A stretch of 21,867 bases of DNA, taken from positions 1 to 21,867 of the IMG/VR virus record IMGVR_UViG_3300020450_000109, one strand, 5' to 3'. The translations under genes and the position numbers were made by a program. A model generated the notes under the pieces. That model saw only the letters and a program-made list of their open reading frames with translations, had not been told where the DNA came from and ran no database searches. The stretch is from a virus. Below, in pieces: positions 13,865 to 20,423 of this stretch; the stretch's first letter is position 1; each line of letters begins with the position of its first letter.

Positions 13865-13865
13865 A

Positions 13866-13940
13866 ATGCAACATCTAGTATTCACAACTCTTATCGCAGC
13901 GTACATCTTCACCAATATTGGTTCGATAGCATACGCATAA
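13866..13940 (+). CDS. Tiny hydrophobic peptide (24 aa)
   Basis: A possible 24-residue gene one base after the previous stop: a hydrophobic stretch MQHLVFTTLIAAYIF then TNIGSIAYA. It is long enough for one membrane helix and has no charged residue except His3. The spacing and direction fit the run of small genes around it, but a peptide this short could be chance, and the upstream GGAATTTAAA is only a fair ribosome site. Function unknown. Confidence 0.45.
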   Translation: MQHLVFTTLIAAYIFTNIGSIAYA

Positions 13941-13981
13941 CATTTTAGGTCTTTATACTTTTATCCCTCAATCTAAAAAGC

Positions 13982-14077
13982 ATGAAAAAATTATTTTATA
14001 GTCCATACTACCCATTGATGGAGTTTGGATTTTTTGTTGTTATAGGAACAGCAGCAGGCATGGCAGGTTTGATATGA
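13982..14077 (+). CDS. Tiny membrane peptide (31 aa)
   Basis: A 31-residue frame: a basic, aromatic start (MKKLFYSPYYPLMEF) then a membrane helix GFFVVIGTAAGMAGLI. The positive N-terminus followed by one hydrophobic span fits a small bitopic membrane protein. Its stop overlaps the ATG of the next small frame as ATGA (14074-14077), an arrangement used by most real gene pairs in this window, which supports both. A 41-base gap upstream shows no clear signal. I do not recognise it. Confidence 0.5.
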   Translation: MKKLFYSPYYPLMEFGFFVVIGTAAGMAGLI

Positions 14078-14154
14078 AACCTTTTCCATTTAAATATGTT
14101 CCATATTGGTTCATCACATCTATGATTCTTGCAACATTGCAAAGCATTGGTTAG
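14074..14154 (+). CDS. Tiny membrane peptide (26 aa)
   Basis: A 26-residue frame, MKPFPFKYVPYWFITSMILA then TLQSIG, overlapping the previous stop as ATGA. Two Lys and several aromatic residues precede a short hydrophobic stretch, so a membrane-surface or single-span peptide is likely. The -35 element of the next promoter lies inside its last codons. Function unknown. Confidence 0.45.
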   Translation: MKPFPFKYVPYWFITSMILATLQSIG

Positions 14155-14165
14155 TATGCTATACT
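14137..14165 (+). promoter_or_regulatory. sigma70-type extended -10 promoter for the replication module
   Basis: TTGCAA (14137-14142), 17-bp spacer, TATACT (14160-14165) preceded by TGC (14157-14159). It resembles the gp55 promoter in -35, spacing and TGC extension. Transcription would start near 14172, about 16 bases before the ATG at 14188, and would read through gp45, gp44 and beyond. Confidence 0.7.
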
Positions 14166-14187
14166 AATATTGATCTAACCTACATGT

Positions 14188-14499
14188 ATGAAGTACCGTG
14201 AAAAAGAGATTTTAGATGAAATCTCTGAATATATAAGCAATACTTACAGAGGGCATTACAGCAGTGGAGGAGTTCAAACTCTAGATCTCATAGACTCTGT
14301 TGGAGATGCCGAAGCATTCTGTAGAAGTAACATACTGAAGTATGCCTCAAGATATGACAGAAAGGGCACAGCACGAAAGGATATCATCAAGATAATCCAT
14401 TATGCTGTGCTCTTGCTTCATTTTAATGATAAACAAGAAAAAGCAAATACTATCAATAATAATCAACCATCTGCATTTACTGTAGATTATGACAAGTAA
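14188..14499 (+). CDS. DUF3310 family protein
   Basis: A 103-residue protein whose central block fits DUF3310: RGHYSSGGVQTLDLIDSVGD, then AFCRSNILKYASRYDRKG and the helix DIIKIIHYAVLLL. The family pattern is HY...(I/V)...D.I, GN.iKY..R...K, then a KA..YL helix; here Gly of GN is Ser. Relatives include a T7-type nucleotide kinase, but the family is mostly of unknown function. It is the first gene after a strong early-type promoter and directly precedes the sliding clamp, with which its end overlaps if the longest gp45 frame is used. A role in nucleotide supply is possible. Confidence 0.72.
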   Translation: MKYREKEILDEISEYISNTYRGHYSSGGVQTLDLIDSVGDAEAFCRSNILKYASRYDRKGTARKDIIKIIHYAVLLLHFNDKQEKANTINNNQPSAFTVDYDK

Positions 14500-14524
14500 C
14501 TTTACAATGAAACTGCGACCTGCT

Positions 14525-15196
14525 ATGAAATTATCTGACAAAACTCTCAAAATTCTTCAAAACTTTACGACCATCAATCAATCACTGTCTTTTAGAGAAG
14601 GCAGAAAGTTACGCACAATTTCTGTTATGAAAAATGTATTAGCAGAAACAGAAATTGAAGAGTTCATTCCTAAAGATTTTGCAATATATGATTTACCGCA
14701 ATTCTTAAATACATTATCTTTATACAAAGACGCTGATATAGATGTATCATCTAATCCTAATTTTGCACATATAAAATCAGGGACACATCAAAGGTCTAAG
14801 TACTTCTTTTCTGATCCTAGTGTAATCATTGCACCACCAGAAAAAGAAATGACTCTTCCTAGTGAAGAGGTTACATTCAATTTGAATGAAGAACAATTGA
14901 CAAAAATTATGAAGTCCGCCTCGGTTCTTGGTTTACCTGATTTATCAGTTGTTGGATCAGAGGGTGTTACTAAGTTAGTTGTTAATGATCGCAAGAATGA
15001 TACTTCTAATGAATTTGCTATTGTTGTCAGTCAAACTGATAAAAATTTCTCATTCAATTTCAAAATTGAAAATATAAAATTAGTTTCTGGTAGTTATAAG
15101 GTTTCTATTAGTAAGAAAAATTTAGCAAAGTTTTATAATCCAGATTATAAACTTACATACTTTATTGCATTAGAACCAGACTCAACATATGGATGA
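14525..15196 (+). CDS. 45: DNA polymerase sliding clamp gp45
   Basis: The trimeric clamp that gives the phage polymerase processivity and, in T4, activates late transcription with gp55 and gp33. From ATG 14525 it is 223 residues (T4: 228). The start MKLSDKTLKILQNFTTIN aligns with T4 MKLSKDTTALLKNFATIN. Other matches are FAIYDLPQFLNTLSL (T4: VAIYDLNGFLGILSL), DPSVIIAPP (T4: DPSTVVAPN) and the end FIALEPDST (T4: VVALEADST). ATGs at 14489 and 14507 would extend the N-terminus and overlap the DUF3310 gene; the T4 alignment favours 14525. Its stop overlaps the next small gene. Confidence 0.95.
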   Translation: MKLSDKTLKILQNFTTINQSLSFREGRKLRTISVMKNVLAETEIEEFIPKDFAIYDLPQFLNTLSLYKDADIDVSSNPNFAHIKSGTHQRSKYFFSDPSVIIAPPEKEMTLPSEEVTFNLNEEQLTKIMKSASVLGLPDLSVVGSEGVTKLVVNDRKNDTSNEFAIVVSQTDKNFSFNFKIENIKLVSGSYKVSISKKNLAKFYNPDYKLTYFIALEPDSTYG

Positions 15197-15320
15197 AGAA
15201 AAGAAACCTAAAGTACGTATCAATAAGGATGTGCTCGCAGATGTGATGAAAAAATATAAGAAGATAAAAAAATACCAAAAATCAAATCTTTTCCAGATAA
15301 AAAAATTAGATCATGAGTGA
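15189..15320 (+). CDS. Small lysine-rich protein between gp45 and gp44 (43 aa)
   Basis: A 43-residue frame filling the gap between clamp and clamp loader, overlapping gp45 by eight bases and gp44 by eight bases. The product is strongly basic: MDEEKKPKVRINKDV, then a helix with KKYKKIKKYQKS. It could bind nucleic acid or a replication protein; I do not recognise it. The exact fit between two certain genes with typical overlaps argues that it is real. T4 has no gene here. Confidence 0.6.
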   Translation: MDEEKKPKVRINKDVLADVMKKYKKIKKYQKSNLFQIKKLDHE

Positions 15321-16254
15321 TTTTATATGGGTTGAAAAATACAGACCCAAAATTATTGACGATTGTATTCTTCCTGATCGTATCAAAAATACGTTCAAAA
15401 ATTTTCTAAATACTGGCGAGATTCCTAATCTTTTATTGTCAGGTCCACCTGGCATTGGTAAGACTACAGTTGCAAAGGCACTGTGCACACAATTAAAAAC
15501 TGATTTTTATGTTATCAATGGTTCTGATGAAGGTAGGTTCTTGGATACGGTTCGTAACCAAGCAAAAAACTTCGCATCAACAGTCTCCCTCACGAGCGAA
15601 TCAAAACATAAAGTCATCATTATTGACGAAGCGGACAACACAACTTCTGACGTACAGCTCCTTCTTAGAGCAAACATTGAAGCGTTCTATAAAAACTGTA
15701 GATTTATCTTCACCTGCAACTATAAGAACAAAATCATCGAACCTCTCCATAGCAGGTGTTCTGTTATTGACTTTAGTATTGGTAGACATGATAAACCATC
15801 AATCGCAGCACAATTTTTTAAAAGAATAAATGATATCCTTTTAGCAGAGAATGTAAAAGGTGATAAAAAGGTTATAGCAGAACTTATAAGTAAATATTTT
15901 CCTGATTGGAGAAGAGTTTTGAATGAGTGTCAAAGATATTCTGTGGGAGGAGAAATAGATGTTGGTATACTTGCTAATTTAGACAATGTAAACATAAAAG
16001 AACTTACAGATTATCTAAAAGCAAAAGAGTTTCCAAATGTCAGGAAATGGATAGTTCAGAACCTAGATAACGATACTAATGTTATACTAAGAAAGATTTA
16101 CGATTCAGTATATGAATACATGAAACCTAAATCTATACCAGAGGCAGTATTGATTATTGCAAAATATCAATATCAATCTGCTTTTGCTGCTGATCAAGAA
16201 ATAAATTTATTGGCAGCTCTTACAGAAATTATGTGTAATTGCGAATTCAAATGA
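15313..16254 (+). CDS. 44: Clamp loader ATPase gp44
   Basis: The large AAA+ subunit (four copies with one gp62) that opens and loads gp45 onto primer-template. It is 313 residues (T4: 319). It opens FIWVEKYRPKIIDDCILP, typical of RFC-type loaders. Walker A is SGPPGIGKTT (Lys50), Walker B is VIIIDEADN (Asp105, Glu106), sensor 1 is FIFTCNY and the SRC arginine-finger motif is at 147-149. The last bases overlap the start of the epimerase gene by ATGA, so gp62 is not next, unlike T4. Confidence 0.96.
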   Translation: MSDFIWVEKYRPKIIDDCILPDRIKNTFKNFLNTGEIPNLLLSGPPGIGKTTVAKALCTQLKTDFYVINGSDEGRFLDTVRNQAKNFASTVSLTSESKHKVIIIDEADNTTSDVQLLLRANIEAFYKNCRFIFTCNYKNKIIEPLHSRCSVIDFSIGRHDKPSIAAQFFKRINDILLAENVKGDKKVIAELISKYFPDWRRVLNECQRYSVGGEIDVGILANLDNVNIKELTDYLKAKEFPNVRKWIVQNLDNDTNVILRKIYDSVYEYMKPKSIPEAVLIIAKYQYQSAFAADQEINLLAALTEIMCNCEFK

Positions 16255-17147
16255 AATGTTTAGTAACAGGTGGAGCAGGATTTATTGGTTCCCACATAGT
16301 AGGCAAATTATTACAGAACAACCATGAGGTTGTTGTTATAGATAATGAGTCTGCTGAATCAAACGATTCTTTTAATTGGTACGATGATCACGCTCAAAAT
16401 CATATTGTCGATATACGAGACTTCGATTCTTGCCGTCCTTTGTTTGACGGTGTTGAGTATGTTTTTCACTTAGCAGCACATAGTAGAATACAAGTTGCTA
16501 TGGAGAATCCTAGGGAGTGTTTGGAAACAAACTACCTAGGCACATACAACATGTTAGAATGTGCAAGGCAAGTAGGTGCTCGTAGATTTATAAATTCTTC
16601 CACATCATCTTCTTATGGTTTGACAAACAAACCACCCTTACAAGAAGATATGGCACCTGATTGCCTAAACCCTTACTCCGCAAGTAAAGTAGGAGCTGAA
16701 TCTTTATGTCAGATGTATTTCAAATTGCATGGACTGAGAACTATAACACTGAGATACTTCAATGTTTACGGTCCTCGTCAACCACTAAAAGGACAGTATG
16801 CACCAGTAATAGGACTGTTCGAGGAGCAAGCAAAACGTGGAGAACCATTGACCATAGTTGGTGATGGTGAGCAACGTAGAGATTTTACACACGTAAATGA
16901 TGTAGTAGAAGCAAACATAAATGCTATGATGACAAACTATTCTGGAATAGTTGTGAACATTGGCACTGGTGTAAATTATTCTGTCAATGAAGTTGCGTCA
17001 TTTATATCTAACAATACTGTAAACATTCCTGAGAGATTAGGTGAAGCAAGAGAAACTCTTGCTAATATAGACAGAGCAAATACTTTGTTATCATGGCAAC
17101 CTCAAATTACATTGGAGGATTATTTTGATACCAATACCCTTATTTGA
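16251..17147 (+). CDS. NAD-dependent sugar-nucleotide epimerase/dehydratase (WcaG-like)
   Basis: An extended short-chain dehydrogenase of 298 residues. The Rossmann signature TGGAGFIGS (residues 6-14) binds NAD; an acidic residue after the second strand (VVVIDNES) fits NAD over NADP. The catalytic set is NSSTSSSYG followed by PYSASKVGAE with Tyr142 and Lys146. LRYFNVYGPRQ and the later FTHVNDVVEA are typical of UDP-galactose or UDP-glucuronate 4-epimerases, but substrate cannot be fixed by eye. The start at ATG 16251 overlaps the gp44 stop; a TTG at 16239 is unnecessary. Such genes in cyanophages are thought to modify host surface polysaccharide. Its place inside the clamp-loader operon is unusual. 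Confidence 0.9.
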   Translation: MKCLVTGGAGFIGSHIVGKLLQNNHEVVVIDNESAESNDSFNWYDDHAQNHIVDIRDFDSCRPLFDGVEYVFHLAAHSRIQVAMENPRECLETNYLGTYNMLECARQVGARRFINSSTSSSYGLTNKPPLQEDMAPDCLNPYSASKVGAESLCQMYFKLHGLRTITLRYFNVYGPRQPLKGQYAPVIGLFEEQAKRGEPLTIVGDGEQRRDFTHVNDVVEANINAMMTNYSGIVVNIGTGVNYSVNEVASFISNNTVNIPERLGEARETLANIDRANTLLSWQPQITLEDYFDTNTLI

Positions 17148-17283
17148 ATCACTTGTATTGATTATTGCGATAGTGTGGTTAAACATTTTATTATCCCAAC
17201 TTGGTTATTATGATTTCTCAGAAAAGTCTAAAAACTCCACTAAGGTATCCAGGCGGAAAAAGCAGGGCAGTCACAAAAATTAG
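17125..17283 (+). CDS. Possible TTG-initiated small membrane protein (52 aa)
   Basis: A 52-residue frame with a TTG start six bases after a perfect GGAGG (17114-17118). It opens IPIPLFESLVLIIAIVWLN, a good single transmembrane helix, followed by a basic tail (KVSRRKKQGSHKN). It overlaps the epimerase end by 23 bases and the start of the methylase gene by 74 bases, which is long for this genome. The 62-base gap between the epimerase stop and the methylase start is otherwise unexplained. It may be real, or the GGAGG may be incidental. Confidence 0.35.
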   Translation: MIPIPLFESLVLIIAIVWLNILLSQLGYYDFSEKSKNSTKVSRRKKQGSHKN

Positions 17284-18046
17284 TCAATTCTTCCCAGATT
17301 TGACTAATCTTAAAGAGTATAGAGAACCATTTCTAGGAGGTGGTTCTGTTGCATTGTGGGTAACTAAACAATTTCCTAATTTAGATATTTGGGTCAATGA
17401 TTTATACGAACCATTGTATAATTTTTGGTCAATGTTGCAGACAAATAGTGATGAGATGACTGATAGTTTGAAAAATTATAAAACTACACATCCAAATCCA
17501 GACACAGCGAAAGAATTATTTGAAGATTGTAAGACTAAAGTTGCAGATAAAAAAACAGATAACTTAAATAGAGCAATTGCTTTCTATATTATCAATAAAT
17601 GTAGTTTTTCTGGTTTATCAGAGGCATCATCCTTCTCAAAACAGGCAAGTGATTCTAATTTTTCGATGAGAGGTATCGAAAGATTGCCAGAATACTCAGC
17701 AATTATAAGAAATTGGAGAATAACTAACGTATCATACGAGTTTTTGTTAGGTGGAGAGGACACATTCATCTATCTTGACCCTCCGTATGAGATAGGATCA
17801 AATTTGTATGGTAAGAAGGGAGGTATGCACAAGTATTTTCATCATACAAACTTCTCAAAGGCATGTTGTGAAGCAAAACATCACATGTGCGTCAGTTATA
17901 ATTCTTCAAACCTAAACAAACTTAGATTTCATGACTGGAAGGCAGTAGAATATGATCATACATATACCATGAGATCTACTGCCACATATACTAAGGCACA
18001 AAAAAACAGAAAAGAATTGGTTTTATTGAATTATAATCTTGAATAA
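17210..18046 (+). CDS. dam: DNA adenine methyltransferase (Dam, D12 class)
   Basis: An N6-adenine DNA methyltransferase of 278 residues (T4 Dam: 259), likely GATC-specific by family, though specificity cannot be read here. The N-terminal LRYPGGKSRAV is the Dam-family SAM-site element, followed by REPFLGGGSVAL (motif I, FxGxG type) and the catalytic YLDPPYE (DPPY at 190-193). NKCSFSGLSE is another conserved Dam element. ATG 17210 is preferred over TTG 17201. No partner endonuclease is seen nearby, so it is an orphan methylase, perhaps protecting phage DNA or altering regulation. Confidence 0.93.
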   Translation: MISQKSLKTPLRYPGGKSRAVTKISQFFPDLTNLKEYREPFLGGGSVALWVTKQFPNLDIWVNDLYEPLYNFWSMLQTNSDEMTDSLKNYKTTHPNPDTAKELFEDCKTKVADKKTDNLNRAIAFYIINKCSFSGLSEASSFSKQASDSNFSMRGIERLPEYSAIIRNWRITNVSYEFLLGGEDTFIYLDPPYEIGSNLYGKKGGMHKYFHHTNFSKACCEAKHHMCVSYNSSNLNKLRFHDWKAVEYDHTYTMRSTATYTKAQKNRKELVLLNYNLE

Positions 18047-18048
18047 CT

Positions 18049-18201
18049 ATGGATGAACCACCTGATTTATATGATGACATGCGTCAACTCAACACTCTTT
18101 ATGAGGAGTTATGTTGGCCACACGATGTTCCCTTAGAATTTTTACCTGATTATGAAAACAACAGAATCATCATCCGACCAATTAAAAAAATGGATACTTG
18201 A
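18049..18201 (+). CDS. Small acidic unknown protein (50 aa)
   Basis: A 50-residue frame starting two bases after the methylase stop and overlapping the next gene by 50 bases. It begins MDEPPDLYDDMRQLNTLYEE, then LCWPHDVPLEFLPDYENN. The acidic, Pro- and aromatic-rich composition is unlike a chance frame, but I cannot name it. The first two thirds occupy the otherwise empty gap 18047-18151, supporting it as a gene; the true end may matter less than the N-terminal part. Confidence 0.5.
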   Translation: MDEPPDLYDDMRQLNTLYEELCWPHDVPLEFLPDYENNRIIIRPIKKMDT

Positions 18202-18631
18202 TTTCTTAAGCAAACCAAATCCTGCGTTTGACAATTTACCACCATGTCCCTATGCAAAAAAAGCATGGGTAGAGGGTCACGTTAAAATTAAACAATTTGA
18301 AAATTTTAATAAGTTAGATCAAGATCTAATTAAGTTTTCATATGGCACAGAGGAAGTCATAATATATTACTTCAATGGCACTGCATTACCAACAAGTAAT
18401 GATTTAGAAAAAATTGCGGAGAAATATAATAAGAGGTATCGACATTTATTGTTTTATGATGAGCATCCTGACTCAATTGAAAATGTTGATGGTGTTCAAA
18501 TAAACAGTGGTGTTTGTGCACTCATTGTCCAAGACAGAAAAGACTTATTAGAGAAAAGAAAAGAATTAATGAAAACAAATTATTATGATAATTGGACAAC
18601 GGAGATGAAGGAACGTATAATAGAAAGATAA
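18152..18631 (+). CDS. Unknown soluble protein with CPYAKKAW motif (159 aa)
   Basis: I cannot assign this 159-residue protein. It starts with a polar helix, then FLSKPNPAFDNLPPCPYAKKAWVEG-type sequence (residues 19-43; key residues Cys32, Pro33, Lys36, Lys37), a mixed alpha/beta middle (EEVIIYYFNG, HLLFYDEHPDS) and a charged helical end. There is no membrane segment and no signal peptide. It lies inside the block that separates gp44 from gp62 and ends one base before the next ATG. It is a full-length plausible gene; function unknown. Confidence 0.6.
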   Translation: MKTTESSSDQLKKWILDFLSKPNPAFDNLPPCPYAKKAWVEGHVKIKQFENFNKLDQDLIKFSYGTEEVIIYYFNGTALPTSNDLEKIAEKYNKRYRHLLFYDEHPDSIENVDGVQINSGVCALIVQDRKDLLEKRKELMKTNYYDNWTTEMKERIIER

Positions 18632-18632
18632 T

Positions 18633-18833
18633 ATGAGAAAAATTTGGAGAATATGGGCAAAAGCACTTGGAGATAAATCTGGTAAAAATGATAGAGAAGC
18701 AGATTTTGTTGCTCTTATTAGAACTTTTATTTTTCTTCAACTTATAATTACGAATTGTTTTATTGTTGGTGGTAACATTCGACATTGGAATGATCATTAT
18801 ATTCCACCCTCCTATACTATTGCCAATGACTGA
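18633..18833 (+). CDS. Small single-span membrane protein (66 aa)
   Basis: A 66-residue protein with a basic amphipathic start (MRKIWRIWAKALGDKSGKND), the polar stretch READFVALIRT, one hydrophobic helix (FIFLQLIITNCFIVGG, about residues 32-47) and a polar tail. I recall similar small proteins in other cyanophages, always of unknown function. It begins one base after the previous stop and overlaps gp62 by eight bases (ATGACTGA), so it is co-translated with the clamp loader subunit. A membrane protein embedded in a replication operon is odd but the frame is convincing. Confidence 0.65.
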   Translation: MRKIWRIWAKALGDKSGKNDREADFVALIRTFIFLQLIITNCFIVGGNIRHWNDHYIPPSYTIAND

Positions 18834-19209
18834 ACTTAAAGATTGGTTGAACTCCATAAACCAAACTAAAAAAAATTTGATTGATGAAGATCATCTTTTA
18901 GAATCAAAATATTTACCTTACATTATTAATAGATGTATGTCTGGTCATTTTGATTGTGTCATGTATGCTAATGAGATGAACATAAATCCTAACCTAGATA
19001 AGAAGTTACAATATGATTTTTATCTAAATACTCTCAGGTCTAAGAAAAGATTCTCTCCTTGGTTGAAAAAAGAAGAATTAAAGAATCTTGAGATAATTAA
19101 ATCATACTATGGATATAGTAATGAGAAAGCAAAACAAGTTCTTTCACTTCTAACCGAAGAACAGATTACATTTATTAGAAGAAAACTTGAAACTGGAGGA
19201 TTGAGATGA
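18826..19209 (+). CDS. 62: Clamp loader small subunit gp62
   Basis: The non-ATPase subunit that completes the gp44/gp62 clamp loader. From ATG 18826 it is 127 residues, shorter than T4 gp62 (187). The segment YIINRCMSGHFDCVMYANEM corresponds to the T4 region with SQFPECMPAVYAMNLIG, and RSKKRFSPWLKKEE to RGKRYGKWAKLVED. An earlier TTG at 18763 would extend into the membrane gene and is not needed. Position directly before regA, with an ATGA overlap, matches T4 order and supports the call despite weak similarity. Confidence 0.78.
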   Translation: MTELKDWLNSINQTKKNLIDEDHLLESKYLPYIINRCMSGHFDCVMYANEMNINPNLDKKLQYDFYLNTLRSKKRFSPWLKKEELKNLEIIKSYYGYSNEKAKQVLSLLTEEQITFIRRKLETGGLR

Positions 19210-19628
19210 ATGGGATTGAACCTGAATACTTGTGGTCACCTGAAAGAATGGTGGAGGTATCACTAGGAGAACCAGATGACTTCTTGAAAGTTAGAGAAAC
19301 TTTAACAAGAATTGGTGTAGCGTCTAGAAAAGAAAAGAAGTTATATCAATCATGTCACATATTGCATAAACAAGGAAAATATTTTATTGTTCACTTTAAG
19401 GAATTGTTTGCACTTGATGGTAAGAAAGCAAACCTGAGTATCAATGATGTTCAAAGAAGAAATAGAATTATTCAATTACTCTCTGATTGGGGATTAGTTT
19501 CTTTGAGAGATGTAAATCTAATAAGTGAGATAGCACCACTTAATCAAATAAAAGTTATAAGTTATAAAGAAAAAGGAAGTTGGACTTTAGAAACAAAATA
19601 CAATATTGGTAAGAAGAAAGAAAATTGA
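19206..19628 (+). CDS. regA: Translational repressor RegA
   Basis: An RNA-binding protein that represses translation of many early phage mRNAs by occupying AU-rich start regions, in T4 including genes 44, 45 and its own. It is 140 residues (T4: 122). Near-identity to T4 is visible: FLKVRETLTRIGVAS, then LYQSCHILHKQGKYFIVHFK, and LLSDWGLVS. ATG 19206 overlaps the gp62 stop; ATG 19248 (residue 15) aligns with the T4 start and is an alternative. Nearby gp44, gp45 and gp62 are likely targets by analogy, though no operator could be fixed by eye. Confidence 0.96.
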   Translation: MNGIEPEYLWSPERMVEVSLGEPDDFLKVRETLTRIGVASRKEKKLYQSCHILHKQGKYFIVHFKELFALDGKKANLSINDVQRRNRIIQLLSDWGLVSLRDVNLISEIAPLNQIKVISYKEKGSWTLETKYNIGKKKEN

Positions 19629-20338
19629 AAATAAGAACAAATAAGGATCCTAGTAATCGTTATGATGTATGGCAATATGGTTCTTTTTCTTTTAGAAAAG
19701 AGATGGTATTTAACACTGTCTCACAATTAGAGAAAGTTGTAAAGAATCTTGATAGATTAAAAACAGAAAAATTTCACAACATAGTTGTGCCAGATTTTAC
19801 ATATGAGATTTCAGATCATATCTTAGTCATTGACATGGATTACATAAAAGGTCAAATGATTCAATCAATTCATCATTACAATGTTATCTACGATGAACTT
19901 GTAGAAAGAGACTCTGATTATTCATGGACGGATTATACACCAGAAAATTACATAGTATATAATGATAGAATATATGTTATCGATCTTGATGCATATGGAT
20001 ATATCAAGTATGAGGATAGAAAAAGAAAATGGGAAAATAACTTTGGTATATTTGCTCCTATCATAAGATCATACAAAGGAAAACATCAAATGAAAGTAAA
20101 TTTATCTTGTCATAACCTTGAGTATTTGAAACTAAAAAAACTTTTAAAATTTGTATTCAACGCTGAAGTAACAAGATCAATATCACCTTATTTTGCTCGT
20201 ATTGATGACTTGGAATTTTCTAATTTAGAAGACACCATGAATTACTTACGAGAATTGCACGTAGAGATGCAGAGTAACATGGACTTAAATACACCAAGAC
20301 ATCAAGAAAGAAAAAATTTACTAAGAAAATTACGGTAA
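19625..20338 (+). CDS. Kinase-fold-like protein (APH/RIO/WaaP superfamily pattern)
   Basis: A 237-residue protein with the core pattern of kinase-like phosphotransferases. ILVIDMDYIKG (about 66-76) looks like the hinge; DYTPEN gives Asp103 and Asn108 at the D-x-x-x-x-N spacing of the catalytic loop; YVIDLD places Asp120 twelve residues on, where the metal-binding Asp of DFG should be. A short N-lobe with Gly-loop-like YGSFSFRKE precedes. These resemble small-molecule or lipopolysaccharide kinases more than Ser/Thr kinases. The start is TTG 19625, overlapping the regA stop as TTGA; the next Met is residue 27, too late. Substrate unknown. In T4 polymerase gene 43 follows regA; here this gene does. 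Confidence 0.5.
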   Translation: MKIRTNKDPSNRYDVWQYGSFSFRKEMVFNTVSQLEKVVKNLDRLKTEKFHNIVVPDFTYEISDHILVIDMDYIKGQMIQSIHHYNVIYDELVERDSDYSWTDYTPENYIVYNDRIYVIDLDAYGYIKYEDRKRKWENNFGIFAPIIRSYKGKHQMKVNLSCHNLEYLKLKKLLKFVFNAEVTRSISPYFARIDDLEFSNLEDTMNYLRELHVEMQSNMDLNTPRHQERKNLLRKLR

Positions 20339-20344
20339 ACCTCA

Positions 20345-20372
20345 TTGTAACATTATCGTTATGTATTATAAT
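20345..20372 (+). promoter_or_regulatory. sigma70-type promoter for hsp20
   Basis: TTGTAA (20345-20350), 16-bp spacer, TATAAT (20367-20372), in the 85-base gap before hsp20. Transcription would start near 20379, giving a leader of about 45 bases that contains the strong ribosome site AAGGAGGT (20412-20419), the best Shine-Dalgarno in the window. Confidence 0.6.
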
Positions 20373-20423
20373 TACTATTGTTGCCTACGGGGACATTACA
20401 AATAGACGCTCAAGGAGGTCACT

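Noticed and set aside
12955-14154. tRNA genes or a CRISPR array in the accessory region.
   Set aside because: No cloverleaf-like sequence with a T-arm motif and no regularly spaced repeats were seen.
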